Shown: positions 8,032 through 21,727, counted from the first letter of the stretch. The stretch: 64,000 nucleotides of DNA from DASRDU01 sp035560235 (GCA_035560235.1 DATMAG010000091.1:1-64000), one strand, 5' to 3'. Program-made: numbers and translations. The notes: generated by a model not told the origin, from the letters alone.

Positions 8032-8918
8032 TATTTCCGACTCAAAGCCAGTTCAGCCAGCGCAATCGAGCCAAGCACTCCGGCGCGGTCGCCGAGTCCT
8101 GGCGGCACAATGTATTGATCAATGCAGTCGGTGATCTGCGGGACTTTCAGATAATCGTTGAGCAGTCCGCGCACTTCAGCGCGAATCAGCGGAAAGAGAT
8201 GCGGCTGACCGGCAACCCCGCCGCCCAGAATGACGCGCTGCGGCGAGAGAATCGAAATCGCATTGACCACGCCCAGCGCCAGGTAATGCGCTTCGAGCGC
8301 CCACGCCGGATGATCCGAGGGAAGCGTTTCAGCCCGCGCGCCCCAGCGCCGTTCAATCGCCGGGCCGCAGGCCAGCCCTTCCAGGCAATGCCCATGAAAA
8401 CGGCAGATGCCCGCAAACCCGCGCGGTTCGCGTCCGTCGAGCGGCAGCAGCATATGGCCCATTTCAGGATGCAGCATTCCGTGCAGCAGTCGGCCATTGA
8501 CCATCGCGCCGCCGCCAATGCCCGTGCCAATCGTGAAATAGACAAACGTATCCAGCCCCTGCGCCGCGCCCCACCTGAATTCACCAAGCGCCGCCGCATT
8601 GACATCAGTATCGAACCCGACCGGCACTCTGAACTCTTTGCGCAGCGGCCCGGCCAGGTCGGTCATCTGCCAGCCCGGCTTCGGCGTCGTCGTAATGAAT
8701 CCCCGGGTTGCAGAGTCAGCATTCAGATCAACCGGCCCGAACGTGCCAATGCCGATGGCGCTGATTTCGCTTTTGAATGGCCGCAGAAAATCAATCGCCC
8801 GGCCAATGGTTTCAGCGGGCGTGGTCGTGGGGAAGCGTTCGACGGCGGCCAGAGTGTCAGGGCCGCTGCCGACCGCACAAACCCACTTGGTCCCGCCTGA
8901 TTCGATGCCTGCGTACAT
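8031..8918 (-). CDS. ROK family sugar kinase (fructokinase-like)
   Basis: Start at 8918 (MYAGIESGGTKWVCAVG), giving 295 residues; the 32 residues upstream in frame are not conserved-looking. Motifs: phosphate-binding GIESGGTK at the N-terminus, DTDVNAAALGE near residue 105, FTIGTGIGGGAMVNGRLLHG near residue 130 and the zinc-binding segment GICRFHGHCLEGLACGPA near residue 170 (H-x-CxxH-x4-C style). This close spacing fits bacterial fructokinase/mannokinase of the ROK family. It phosphorylates a hexose with ATP in the cytoplasm. Substrate assignment is tentative. Confidence 0.9.
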   Translation of the reverse strand: MYAGIESGGTKWVCAVGSGPDTLAAVERFPTTTPAETIGRAIDFLRPFKSEISAIGIGTFGPVDLNADSATRGFITTTPKPGWQMTDLAGPLRKEFRVPVGFDTDVNAAALGEFRWGAAQGLDTFVYFTIGTGIGGGAMVNGRLLHGMLHPEMGHMLLPLDGREPRGFAGICRFHGHCLEGLACGPAIERRWGARAETLPSDHPAWALEAHYLALGVVNAISILSPQRVILGGGVAGQPHLFPLIRAEVRGLLNDYLKVPQITDCIDQYIVPPGLGDRAGVLGSIALAELALSRK

Positions 8919-9001
8919 GTTGAATTGATCCGTGGTGTTGATGTTCAGGATAACGTTACTGCAATGGGCCTGATCCGGGATTGTTTTCCGGTGAGAGATT
9001 T

Positions 9002-9054
9002 TATGCTGCCTCAAGCTCCCGCTCGCGCAAATATTTGATCCTGACGCGCAGTTC
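9002..9054 (-). repeat. Duplicated uvrB 3' end (remnant copy)
   Basis: This 53-base stretch matches 9922-9974, the last codons and stop of uvrB, with three differences. Read on the minus strand it ends KYLRERELEAA then TAA, against KYLRERELEVA then TAG in uvrB. The open frame extends back to the stop codon of the HNH gene (same frame), encoding about 38 residues with a Uvr-like tail but no start. The two copies are 920 bases apart and bracket the HNH module as direct repeats. Confidence 0.9.
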
Positions 9055-9123
9055 TGTAATCAGGTCGAATCCGAAGTCATCTGCGGTCGGTGGCGCTTCA
9101 GCCGGTTTGAAGAGGCAGAAGAC

Positions 9124-9576
9124 TTATCGCTTCCTGCGTTTGCGCATCCTCTTCCGGGCCGCTGGTGATGGATAATGCCCGTCTTCGATCAATCCCTGGC
9201 GTTCCAGCAATCTTTCTTCCTGATTGAAGCCCAGGATTCTGGCCGTGACTTCGCCGATTTCAGTCAATGATCCGATAAATGCATCGTTCAGGACAAAATG
9301 ATCTGCCCAGTGGTCTGTTCGCGGGTTGAAAAAACGTACCAGCCGACGCGATTTCCGGCTGATTGATCCGAGGTCACTTCCCTTGTTTCGATTACAGGGC
9401 TGGCAGGTGTAAGCAAGATTATCAGCAGTGGTCAGGCCTTCGTGTTTCAGGCTGATGACGTGGTCAACCTCGCCGCCGAAGTATGTGTCTTCGATCTCAA
9501 TCAGGCAGTATTCGCAAAGGTTCTCAGCGCGAGTAATGACCAGGTGTCGCAGTTCATCGCTGACGTATCGGGTCAT
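9124..9576 (-). CDS. HNH endonuclease
   Basis: A 150-residue HNH nuclease. CEYC near residue 19 and CQPCNRNKG near residue 58 form the zinc site, and EVDHVISLKHEG plus the later Asn gives the His-Asn-His catalytic core. The C-terminus is strongly basic (RKRMRKRRKR), suiting DNA binding. The ATG overlaps the stop of the gene before it by four bases. It resembles small stand-alone HNH proteins. A defence, homing or toxin-like role is possible, but none is shown by the sequence. The pair sits between duplicated uvrB ends. Confidence 0.88.
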   Translation of the reverse strand: MTRYVSDELRHLVITRAENLCEYCLIEIEDTYFGGEVDHVISLKHEGLTTADNLAYTCQPCNRNKGSDLGSISRKSRRLVRFFNPRTDHWADHFVLNDAFIGSLTEIGEVTARILGFNQEERLLERQGLIEDGHYPSPAARKRMRKRRKR

Positions 9577-9809
9577 GATTTCATATACCTGCGGGCGCGG
9601 ATTTTGGCCATTCTCATCAGGTGTTCAAGCTGCATGTAGTGATCCAGCTCGGATTTCTCTTCCGGCGAAAGCCCTGAGGTCTTTTCACGGTGAATCAGGT
9701 CAGACACGCGCGCCCTGGCTTCTTCGGACGGGCGAAATGCGAGGACTTTGGCCGGATTGGCCTCAGCGATGAAATCAATCACTTCTTCGTAAGCCTTCAG
9801 CGAACTCAT
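9573..9809 (-). CDS. Conserved hypothetical partner of the HNH nuclease
   Basis: I place the start at 9809 (MSSLKAYEEVIDFIAEANPAK), where GAGGAG lies upstream; a longer form from 9839 adds ten residues. The protein is about 78 residues, helical and charged, with AFRPSEEARARVSDLIHREK and LSPEEKSELDHYMQLEHLMRMAKIRARRYM. I recall similar short proteins next to HNH genes in cyanobacteria, but cannot check this here. The four-base overlap with the HNH gene suggests stoichiometric co-production, as in antitoxin/toxin or immunity/effector pairs (inference). Confidence 0.75.
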   Translation of the reverse strand: MSSLKAYEEVIDFIAEANPAKVLAFRPSEEARARVSDLIHREKTSGLSPEEKSELDHYMQLEHLMRMAKIRARRYMKS

Positions 9810-9920
9810 CGAAATAAACTCCTCTGGAGAAACATACATCCCAGTCTCGGTAAATGATTCAGGCCTTCAGTCTCCGCTGAACGCAGGCTGTGACCAGAGT
9901 CATACCGTATTACAATTTTA

Positions 9921-11915
<1,995 letters not shown>

Positions 11916-11947
11916 CTGCTCTCCCGAGAGTGAAGGTTCAGGCAGAA

Positions 11948-12098
11948 ATGGAACACAGATGACACAGATGCAACGGATCAATACGGAACCTGTTTTCATC
12001 TGTCACTTCCGTTTCATCCGTGTTCGATTCAGACTGAAGAATGGAATACGGATGACACGGAACAGAACCGGTCTGCACAGATCATCCGCGTTCCATTT
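11948..12098. repeat. Palindromic element copies B and C
   Basis: Two adjacent units, 11948-12030 and a shorter one at 12040-12098, each starting ATGGAACAC/ATGGAATACGG and ending in ATCCGTGTTCGATT or ATCCGCGTTCCATTT. They occupy much of the 405-base space between uvrB and the membrane protein gene. I see no gene in that space; divergent promoters for uvrB and the membrane protein must also lie there. Confidence 0.75.
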
Positions 12099-12320
12099 CG
12101 GCGCGATCCGCAGTCGCCATGCTGACTGGTTGTCGCAAATCGTTTGTCATTCGCAAACGAGTCATTATAAAAAGCAACCGTTACGCCCGGCAAACGGGGC
12201 GTCAGACGAAAAATTTCAGTTCATCATCGCACGTTTTCATCCCTTGTCCGTTTGTGGCTGACAGACAGAAACCGATTGTCTGACCCGGTAGTACCCAACT
12301 CACAACCTGCGGAGGAAAAA

Positions 12321-12779
12321 ATGGAAAAGATCAACTGGAGTCGTGTCCTGCTCGGCGGGCTGCTGGCCGGTCTGGTGATGAATACGGGCGAGTTTGTGCT
12401 CAACGCCGTGCTGTTTGCAAAGGAGATTGAAGAAGCCACCCGCAAACTCGGCCTGCCCGCGCCGAGCGGTGATTTCATTGCCAAAGCCGTTGTGATGCTG
12501 TTCATCGTCGGCATCATCGCGGTCTTTATTTACGCTGCCATCAGGCCGCGTTTCGGCGCCGGGCCGAAAACGGGCCTCATCGCCGGGCTGATTGTGTGGC
12601 TGCTCGGGTTTGCTTATCCGGCGCTGATGAACACGATGATGGGCATCTTTCCGCTGCGCCTGACGCTGATCGGTCTGGCGTGGGGATTCGTCGAAGTCGC
12701 CGTGGCGACCGTCATCGGAGCGTGGCTCTACAAAGATGCCGTTGCCCTTACGGCGGCTTATCAGGAAAAACGCGCCTGA
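12321..12779 (+). CDS. Four-helix integral membrane protein, unknown function
   Basis: Start chosen at 12321 because GCGGAGG lies just upstream; the protein is 152 residues (MEKINWSRVLLGGLLAGLVM). Hydrophobic segments fall at about 7-30, 53-75, 83-105 and 115-140. It has no recognisable catalytic motif. I do not recognise a named family, though short four-helix proteins of this shape are common in Acidobacteriota. It is followed by a long perfect inverted repeat. Confidence 0.75.
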   Translation: MEKINWSRVLLGGLLAGLVMNTGEFVLNAVLFAKEIEEATRKLGLPAPSGDFIAKAVVMLFIVGIIAVFIYAAIRPRFGAGPKTGLIAGLIVWLLGFAYPALMNTMMGIFPLRLTLIGLAWGFVEVAVATVIGAWLYKDAVALTAAYQEKRA

Positions 12780-12794
12780 AAACGCAGGCAGCAG

Positions 12795-12890
12795 AGAATA
12801 CGGAACAGACGGAAAGAACGGAACAAACGGAAAGGCACGAGAGAACTGCTCTTTCCGTTTGTTCCGTTCTTTCCGTCTGTTCCGTATTCT
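12795..12890. repeat. Perfect 40-bp inverted repeat
   Basis: The arms 12795-12834 and 12851-12890 are exact reverse complements with a 16-base loop. Each arm is built of near-repeats of CGGAACAGACGGAAAGA-type words, i.e. short internal GGAA(C/A)(A/G)(A/G)ACGGA repeats. It lies between the membrane protein and the fucosidase and would form a very stable hairpin in either strand. No T-run follows. Confidence 0.9.
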
Positions 12891-12976
12891 TTCTTCTCAG
12901 GCTAAGATAACTAGCGCAGTTCACGACATTCACCTGAAGCAGTTCATCATCAATCATAATTTTCGGAGAGCCGGAT

Positions 12977-14392
12977 ATGTTCACGACACGACTTTATCGG
13001 AGTCTCAGCCTCGCGCCTGTCATCGCGCTGCTGCTAACACTTGCGGTCAGCAGCGTTGCACAAACCACGGAACCGCTATACCAGCCCGCGCCTGAAAATC
13101 TGGAAGCCAGAAAATGGTTTCAGGATGCAAAGTTCGGCTTGTTCATTCACTGGGGCATCTATTCAGTGCCGGGCGGCGAATGGAAAGGCCACACGACGCG
13201 CAGCGTTGGTGAATGGCTGATGAATACTGAGAAGATTCCGATTTCCGAGTATGAACCCATCGCCGCGCAGTTCAATCCGACCGAGTTCGATCCGAAGGAA
13301 TGGGTCAGCCTCGCAAAGGCCGCCGGGATGAAATACATCACGATCACGAGCAAGCATCACGACGGTTTTGCGATGTGGGATTCAAAGGTCAGCGACTGGG
13401 ATGTGGTTGACCGCACGCCTTATAAAAAGGACATTCTGAAGATGCTCGCTGATGAATGTCAGCGGCAGGGCATCAGGCTTTTCTTCTATCATTCGCACCT
13501 CGACTGGCATCACCCTGATTACTTTCCGCGCGGTCGCACAGGGCAGTTTGCGGGGCGGCCTGAGTCGGGCGACTTCAACAAATATCTTGATTATATGGAT
13601 GCGCAGCTTGCGGAACTGCTCGGCGGGCGTTACGGCAAAATCGGCGGCATCTGGTTTGACGGCTGGTGGGATCAGCAGATCAAGGATCAGACGAAAAGCG
13701 GCGGCGATCCGAAAAAGACTGCCGTTGACTGGCGGCTGCGAAAAACCTACGACCTGATTCATAAACTTCAGCCGCAGGCGCTGATTGGCAACAACCATCA
13801 CGTCGCGCCGTTTGAGGGCGAAGACTTTCAGATGTTCGAGAAAGACCTGCCCGGACAGAACACCGCCGGATGGAACACTGACGCGCAGATCAGCGCGCTG
13901 CCGCTGGAAATGTGCGAAACGACGAATGATTCGTGGGGCTATAAAAAAGCCGATCACAAATTCAAATCGCTCAAAGTGCTGATCGGCTATCTGGTCGGCG
14001 CGGCGGGGCGCAATTCAAATCTGCTGCTCAACATCGGCCCGCAGCCGAACGGCAAGTTCCCGCCTGAAGCCATCGAGCAGTTGAAGCAGTTGAGCGCGTG
14101 GACGGCAAAGTACGGCGATTCGATTTACAGCACACGCGGCGGCCCCGTTGCGCCGCAGTCGTGGGGCGTGACGACGCACAAGGGCAGTCGCGTTTACGTT
14201 CACATCCTTGATGCCGAAGCGAAGTCAGGCGAAGCGATCAGACTTGACGGACTCGGCGCAAAGATCAAAAGCGCAAAGCTGATGAGCAACGGCAGCGCGG
14301 TCAGATTTGACGCTGCCGCAAATACCATTTATGTGCCGCCGTCTTCGCGCGATGCCATTGACACGGTCGTCGTGCTTGAAGTGGCGCGCTGA
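12977..14392 (+). CDS. Secreted alpha-L-fucosidase (GH29)
   Basis: A 471-residue GH29 enzyme with an N-terminal signal peptide ending near VAQTTEP. Typical motifs: KWFQDAKFGLFIHWGIYSVPGGEW (about 40-63), SKHHDGFAMWDSKVSDW (about 117-135) and KIGGIWFDGWW near residue 220, where the Asp is the expected nucleophile of the (beta/alpha)8 barrel. A C-terminal beta-sandwich follows from about 370. It removes terminal alpha-linked fucose from glycans in the periplasm or outside the cell. No neighbouring sugar transporter is seen, so the catabolic route is not in this window. Confidence 0.93.
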   Translation: MFTTRLYRSLSLAPVIALLLTLAVSSVAQTTEPLYQPAPENLEARKWFQDAKFGLFIHWGIYSVPGGEWKGHTTRSVGEWLMNTEKIPISEYEPIAAQFNPTEFDPKEWVSLAKAAGMKYITITSKHHDGFAMWDSKVSDWDVVDRTPYKKDILKMLADECQRQGIRLFFYHSHLDWHHPDYFPRGRTGQFAGRPESGDFNKYLDYMDAQLAELLGGRYGKIGGIWFDGWWDQQIKDQTKSGGDPKKTAVDWRLRKTYDLIHKLQPQALIGNNHHVAPFEGEDFQMFEKDLPGQNTAGWNTDAQISALPLEMCETTNDSWGYKKADHKFKSLKVLIGYLVGAAGRNSNLLLNIGPQPNGKFPPEAIEQLKQLSAWTAKYGDSIYSTRGGPVAPQSWGVTTHKGSRVYVHILDAEAKSGEAIRLDGLGAKIKSAKLMSNGSAVRFDAAANTIYVPPSSRDAIDTVVVLEVAR

Positions 14393-14398
14393 GGTGTC

Positions 14399-14472
14399 CG
14401 ACAAGCTGCCAGCTTGTCGTTGCCTTCGATGAATGCCCGTTGTGGGAATTACGACAAGCTGGCAGCTTGTCG
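14399..14472. repeat. Pair of 21-bp palindromes
   Basis: The sites at 14399-14419 and 14452-14472 both read CGACAAGCTG, one central base (C or G), then CAGCTTGTCG. They sit between the fucosidase and the oxidoreductase. Related, less perfect sites of the same word occur at 26101-26122 and 26156-26177. Confidence 0.85.
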
Positions 14473-14494
14473 AACATCAACAGAGGAGAGTCCA

Positions 14495-15508
14495 ATGAAA
14501 GCTGTAGTGCTGAGAGAACTGGGTGGCCCGGAAAAACTGCTTTATGAAGATGTCGCTGACCCGGTGGCCGGGGCCGGTGAAGTAGTGGTGAAACTCAAAG
14601 CCGCCGCGCTCAATCACCGCGATCAGTGGATCCGGCACGGGCTGTATGCCGGAATCAAACTGCCGATCATCCTCGGTTCTGACGGCGCGGGCGTGGTTCA
14701 GTCTGTTGGCGAAGGCGTTGATTCATCGCTGGTCGGAAAGGAAGTGGTCATCAATCCGAGCCTCGACTGGGGCGATGATGAACGCGCGCAGGGAAAGAAC
14801 TATCGCATTCTGGGGCTGCCCGATGACGGCACTTATGCTGAACTGATCAAAGTTCCGGCAAAGAACGTGCTGCCGAAACCGGAGCATCTGTCGTGGGAAG
14901 AAGCAGCGGCGATTCCGCTGGCCGGGCTGACGGCGTTTCGCGCCGTGACCACACGCGCACAGGTAAAATCGGGCGAAACAGTGCTGGTCACGGGCATCGG
15001 CGGCGGCGTGGCGACTTTTGCAATGCAGTTCTGCAAGGCGCTCGGCGCGCGCGTTATCGTGACTTCGGGCAGCGATGAAAAGCTGGCGCAGGCAAAGCAA
15101 CTCGGCGCTGACGGCGGCGCAAATTACCGAAACGAAAACTGGCCGAAGGAAGTCGTTGGTTTAAGCGGCGGCGCTGGCCCTGATGTGGTCGTTGACAGCG
15201 CGGGCGGCACAACGCTTGAGGAATGCGTCAAGATCGTCAAACCCGCCGGACGTATCGTGTTCTTTGGCGCGACGACGGGACTCGCGCACAATCTTGACCT
15301 GCGGCGAATCTTTTTCAAGCAGCTCAATATTCTCGGTTCGACGATGGGCAGCGACCGTGAATTTGCGGCGATGCTGCAACTTTACAACGAACACAAGCTG
15401 AAGCCGGTCGTGGATCAGGTCTTTCCGCTCGCTGAAACTCCGGCAGCGCATCAGCGGATGGAAGCAGGCGGGCAGCTTGGCAAGATCGTGCTGAAGATTG
15501 ATCAGTGA
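14495..15508 (+). CDS. MDR zinc-type alcohol dehydrogenase/quinone reductase family protein
   Basis: Start at 14495 (MKAVVLRELGG) after GAGGAGAG; 337 residues. The N-terminal GroES-like domain has LNHRDQWIRHGLY and LPIILGSDGAGVV. The Rossmann domain has VLVTGIGGGVATFAMQFCKALGARVIVTSGSDEKLAQAKQLGADGGANYR, so NAD(P)H is the cofactor. Cysteines of the structural zinc lobe are absent, pointing to the zinc-independent quinone-oxidoreductase-like branch. The stop overlaps the next gene (TGATG), so it is coupled to the Uma2 gene. Substrate unknown. Confidence 0.9.
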   Translation: MKAVVLRELGGPEKLLYEDVADPVAGAGEVVVKLKAAALNHRDQWIRHGLYAGIKLPIILGSDGAGVVQSVGEGVDSSLVGKEVVINPSLDWGDDERAQGKNYRILGLPDDGTYAELIKVPAKNVLPKPEHLSWEEAAAIPLAGLTAFRAVTTRAQVKSGETVLVTGIGGGVATFAMQFCKALGARVIVTSGSDEKLAQAKQLGADGGANYRNENWPKEVVGLSGGAGPDVVVDSAGGTTLEECVKIVKPAGRIVFFGATTGLAHNLDLRRIFFKQLNILGSTMGSDREFAAMLQLYNEHKLKPVVDQVFPLAETPAAHQRMEAGGQLGKIVLKIDQ

Positions 15509-16155
15509 TGGCTGTACCGCAATCAGAATTATTACTCTCGCCGGATGAGTATCTGGCCTTTGAGCGCGCCTTTCAGAACGGCAAACACGAATATCAGGAC
15601 GGTCGGCTTTATGCGATGGCGGGCGAAAGCCCTTCGCACGGGCGGATCAAGACAAACCTCGTTCGTGAAATCGGCCTGCAACTCAAGGGGCGCGACTGCG
15701 ATGTATTCACGGCGGATATGAAATTCGGCATTTCGCTGGCGGGGCCGTTTTATTACCCGGATGTCGTGATCGTTTGGGGACGCCTGATTTTCCGCGATCA
15801 GGAAAAGGATGTGCTGCTCAATCCGCATACGATCATCGAAGTATTGTCACCCTCGACCGAAGGTTTTGACCGGGGCGGCAAGTTCGAGCAGTACCGGAAA
15901 AATCAGTCGCTCACAACTTACGTCGTTGTGGCGCAGGATCGTCCGCAGGTGACGGTGCTGGTGCGGCAGCCGAATCAGCACTGGGATTTATCCATGCTGA
16001 CTGAACCGGACAGCGTGCTGGCGCTGGAAAAGCTGCAATGTCGCGTGCCGCTCAGCGACATTTACAGCCGCGTTGAATTTCCGGCAGACGAATTGGCGGA
16101 AACTGCGCCTGCGCCGAAGAAAAAAACGGTCAGGCGCAAAAGCCGCAGGCCCTGA
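15508..16155 (+). CDS. Uma2 family (DUF820) PD-(D/E)XK nuclease-like protein
   Basis: About 215 residues; ATG at 15508 overlaps the preceding stop (a GTG at 15505 is the alternative). It has the Uma2 fold markers: SPDEYLAFERAF, HEYQDGRLYAMAGESPSHGRI near 25-45, ADMKFGI...YYPDVVIVWG near 70-90 (catalytic-site Asp) and IIEVLSPSTEGFDRGGKFEQYR near 108-130 (the E-x-LSPST motif). It ends in a Lys/Arg-rich tail (KKKTVRRKSRRP). The family expands in cyanobacteria and other phyla; its role is undefined. Confidence 0.88.
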   Translation: MAVPQSELLLSPDEYLAFERAFQNGKHEYQDGRLYAMAGESPSHGRIKTNLVREIGLQLKGRDCDVFTADMKFGISLAGPFYYPDVVIVWGRLIFRDQEKDVLLNPHTIIEVLSPSTEGFDRGGKFEQYRKNQSLTTYVVVAQDRPQVTVLVRQPNQHWDLSMLTEPDSVLALEKLQCRVPLSDIYSRVEFPADELAETAPAPKKKTVRRKSRRP

Positions 16156-16186
16156 CGCCGACTGCGGCGCAATCAGCGAAACGGGA

Positions 16187-16223
16187 AAAGAGCGCAGCAG
16201 AAAGGTTATCTGCTGCGCTCTTT
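16187..16223. terminator. Bidirectional terminator between Uma2 and OsmC genes
   Basis: Perfect 14-bp stem (16187-16200 with 16210-16223) with a nine-base loop; it begins AAAG and ends CTTT, so each strand ends in a short T-run. It sits between convergent genes. Confidence 0.8.
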
Positions 16224-16251
16224 CAGTTATGCGCTGATTTGTTCGTCAGCT

Positions 16252-16857
16252 TCAATCCATCATCTCACCTTTTGCCCGGCTCTTCTTCATCGTTCCCGCT
16301 CCTTCAAGCTTCACGGTGACGGGTGTTGGTCTGGTGATGATGTCGAAGACGGGCGAACGCTGCTGTGCGAGTTCGCACAGTTCCTGAATTGTTTCAGGCG
16401 GCGCGTCGGCCTTGATTCTGAAGGTCACGCGAATCTCTTCGTAACCATTCCTTACTTCGTCCGACAGGCCCAGAAAACCGCGCAGGTCGAGATTGCCTTC
16501 GAGTTTCGATTCAACCTCTTCGATTCTGATGCCGCGCGCGGCGGCGTGATAGACGAGCGAAGAGGTCAGGCATCCGGCCAGCGCGTGCAGGGCGAATTCA
16601 ACCGGATTGGCTCCCTTGTCCTCGCCGAGCAGCACCTGCGGTTCGTCGGAATCGAGGACGAACGGCGTGGTGCGGGTCGTGTCCTCCTGGCCTGCGCCGT
16701 AAAAGCCTCCGATGGATGAACGATTGTGACCGCCGCCCAGCCATTTGTTTTCAGCCCGGAAGCGGAACGTGGCGAGCGACGGCTTTTCAGTAATCGCGGC
16801 GACCGTGTTACGCAACTGCTCAACATTGACTCCGTTGATGATGTTCTGTGTCTGCAT
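16252..16857 (-). CDS. OsmC family protein
   Basis: 201 residues. LGGGHNRSSIGGFYGAG, GANPVEFALHALAGCLTSSLVYHAAARGI near residue 95-125 and ELCELAQQRSPVFDI near 170 identify an OsmC/Ohr-type fold. The peroxidatic Cys in AGCLTSS is present. The second Cys, usually just before RSPVFD, is replaced by Gln, with a Cys seven positions earlier (ELC). So peroxidase chemistry may differ. Forty-two bases follow the diiron gene on the same strand, implying an operon. A thiol peroxidase or redox role is known for the family. Confidence 0.88.
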   Translation of the reverse strand: MQTQNIINGVNVEQLRNTVAAITEKPSLATFRFRAENKWLGGGHNRSSIGGFYGAGQEDTTRTTPFVLDSDEPQVLLGEDKGANPVEFALHALAGCLTSSLVYHAAARGIRIEEVESKLEGNLDLRGFLGLSDEVRNGYEEIRVTFRIKADAPPETIQELCELAQQRSPVFDIITRPTPVTVKLEGAGTMKKSRAKGEMMD

Positions 16858-16899
16858 TGATTGTTTCCTCCCTGATGATTGATGAAGTCCGGGAATGGT

Positions 16900-17841
16900 T
16901 CAGCAGAAGGCCGGAGCGATCTGCTCAAGGCGCGTTCTGGCGGCAGGCTGAATCTTTTCGAGCGTCGCCAGAAACTTCGGATGCGTCATCCCTGAACCCA
17001 GATAAGTCCAGCGATTCGCCTGGTGCTGAATCGTCATGAATTGTTCGCGCTCGGTTTGTGACAGCGCGCGACCGGTGGCGCGCTCGAAGCTGTCGAGGTC
17101 AAATTCGGTCTGCTGCTTCAGGGCCGCGTCGAGAAAACCGCCGATTTCCAGATACTCTTCAAAGGCTCTGGTGATCTCTTCCTGGCTGCAGGTGGCGGCC
17201 AGCGCTGCGACCATCAGCGTGTCGAGCTTCGCGTGCTGCGCTTCTTCCATCCAGTGATGTTTGAGCAGGCTCTTGAACTGCGGGTCGAGCTGCGTCTGAT
17301 CTTGCACGCTGTCGGTGTAATGCCGCTGCGTCATCCATTCGATGTGCAGAATCGTGAGCGCAACGGCGAGCGGGTGATGTGACAGTATCTTCGCAGCGAC
17401 CGCATCGGGCGGGCCGATCACGTTGCAGCTTGTCCCAAAGCCGCGCTCAAACTCCTCGCGGAAGCGCTTGAAGAGGTGAATATGTTTCGCCTCTTCGCTC
17501 GCCAACTGCAGCAGCGCGCGCGTGCGGTAATCATCGCCCTGCAGTTGTGGCCGCGCGTGATCGAGAATGAACGGCAGAATGAATTCCTCAACCAGTCCGA
17601 AGATGCACAGGTAAGCGTTGCCTCTGATCTGATTGAGCGTGCGCTTCTCGCTGGCGGACAGAAAGCCGAGCTTCTCAACCTGTGCCAGCGCTTCGGCCAT
17701 AAACGGTCTGGTGAAATCGAGCCGGCGGTTGCCGCCGATGATGTCTTCGATGCGCCAGTTGACCTTTTGTGCAGCGGTCAGCATCTCCTGGTACGAATAA
17801 GCAGGCGCGCTGTTGATGGTGGGGACAGTGATGTTGAGCAT
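16900..17841 (-). CDS. Ferritin-like diiron protein (AurF-like oxygenase candidate)
   Basis: 313 residues, all helical. Potential diiron ligands are EEFILPFILDHARP, ASEEAKHIHLFKRF (Glu-x-x-His), HIEWMTQRHY and HWMEEAQHAKLD (Glu-x-x-His), the repeated E/EXXH pattern of ferritin-like oxygenases. The length and layout resemble p-aminobenzoate N-oxygenase (AurF)-type proteins. This is a motif-based inference and the substrate is unknown. The gene precedes the OsmC gene. Its 5' region is divergent from the ECF sigma gene at 18022. Confidence 0.65.
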   Translation of the reverse strand: MLNITVPTINSAPAYSYQEMLTAAQKVNWRIEDIIGGNRRLDFTRPFMAEALAQVEKLGFLSASEKRTLNQIRGNAYLCIFGLVEEFILPFILDHARPQLQGDDYRTRALLQLASEEAKHIHLFKRFREEFERGFGTSCNVIGPPDAVAAKILSHHPLAVALTILHIEWMTQRHYTDSVQDQTQLDPQFKSLLKHHWMEEAQHAKLDTLMVAALAATCSQEEITRAFEEYLEIGGFLDAALKQQTEFDLDSFERATGRALSQTEREQFMTIQHQANRWTYLGSGMTHPKFLATLEKIQPAARTRLEQIAPAFC

Positions 17842-18021
17842 TCAGTCTTCTCCTTCTGGTTGTGAACAGCCCGGACGGCTGCGCGAGCCGTTCGCATTTC
17901 TCTCTTTCACCAGGTAAGACGGCATCGGGAGAAAAAAGCGGCCACGCCGGAGAGAATTTTTCTCTGTGAATTTTGGGTGTAAGATTTCGCCGTTCAGAAT
18001 CACATAAACCTGGAGAGCGAC

Positions 18022-18595
18022 ATGCCACAAGCTCCGTCGCAGGAAATCACACAACTGCTGCTGGCCTGGGGGCAGGGCGATCAGTCGGCGCTGGAACAAC
18101 TGATGCCGCTCGTTTATGAAGAACTGCGCCGCCTGGCGCGACTTTACATGAGCCGTCAGCGTCCCGGTCATACGCTGCAAACGACCGCGCTGGTGAATGA
18201 GGCTTATCTGCGGCTGGTTGATTCGAGCCGCGTGCAATGGCAGAACCGCGCGCACTTCTTTGCCGTATCAGCACAGTTGATGCGCCGGATTCTGGTTGAT
18301 GTCGCCCGCGATCACGCCCGGCTCAAACGCGGCGGTGGCGCGACGCACCTGGCGCTGGATGAAGCGCCCGAAGTATCAGCTGAACGCGGCGCAGAACTGA
18401 TTGCGCTCGACGATGCGCTCCACGCGCTGCACGCGCTCAATCCCAGGCAGAGTCAGATTGTCGAACTGCGCTATTTCGGCGGGCTGAGCGAGGACGAGAC
18501 AGCCGAGGTCCTGAAAATTTCGCCGCGCACTGTCCGGCGCGACTGGTCGCTGGCGCGCGCGTGGCTCTACCGCGAACTGAACCGCGAGGGTAAAG

Positions 18596-18606
<11 letters not shown>
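18022..18606 (+). CDS. ECF-type sigma factor (TIGR02999-like)
   Basis: 194 residues. Opening QEITQLLLAWGQGDQSALEQLMPLVYEELRRLARLYMSRQRPGHTLQTTALVNEAYLRLVD is typical of the Acidobacteria/Planctomycetes ECF subfamily. Region 4 is LNPRQSQIVELRYFGGLSEDETAEVLKISPRTVRRDWSLARAWLYREL. GGAG lies before the ATG. Its end overlaps the kinase gene by 11 bases. In this subfamily phosphorylation by the paired kinase, not a classical anti-sigma, is thought to control activity; that is an inference here. Confidence 0.93.

Positions 18607-21727
<3,121 letters not shown>

Noticed and set aside
8981..9122. Stand-alone small Uvr-like gene
   Set aside because: The in-frame stretch between the HNH stop and 9003 has no start codon with a ribosome binding site; treated as a uvrB tail remnant.
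12085..12320. Possible gene between uvrB and the membrane protein
   Set aside because: Frames there lack coding signs; the space holds palindromic elements and promoters only.
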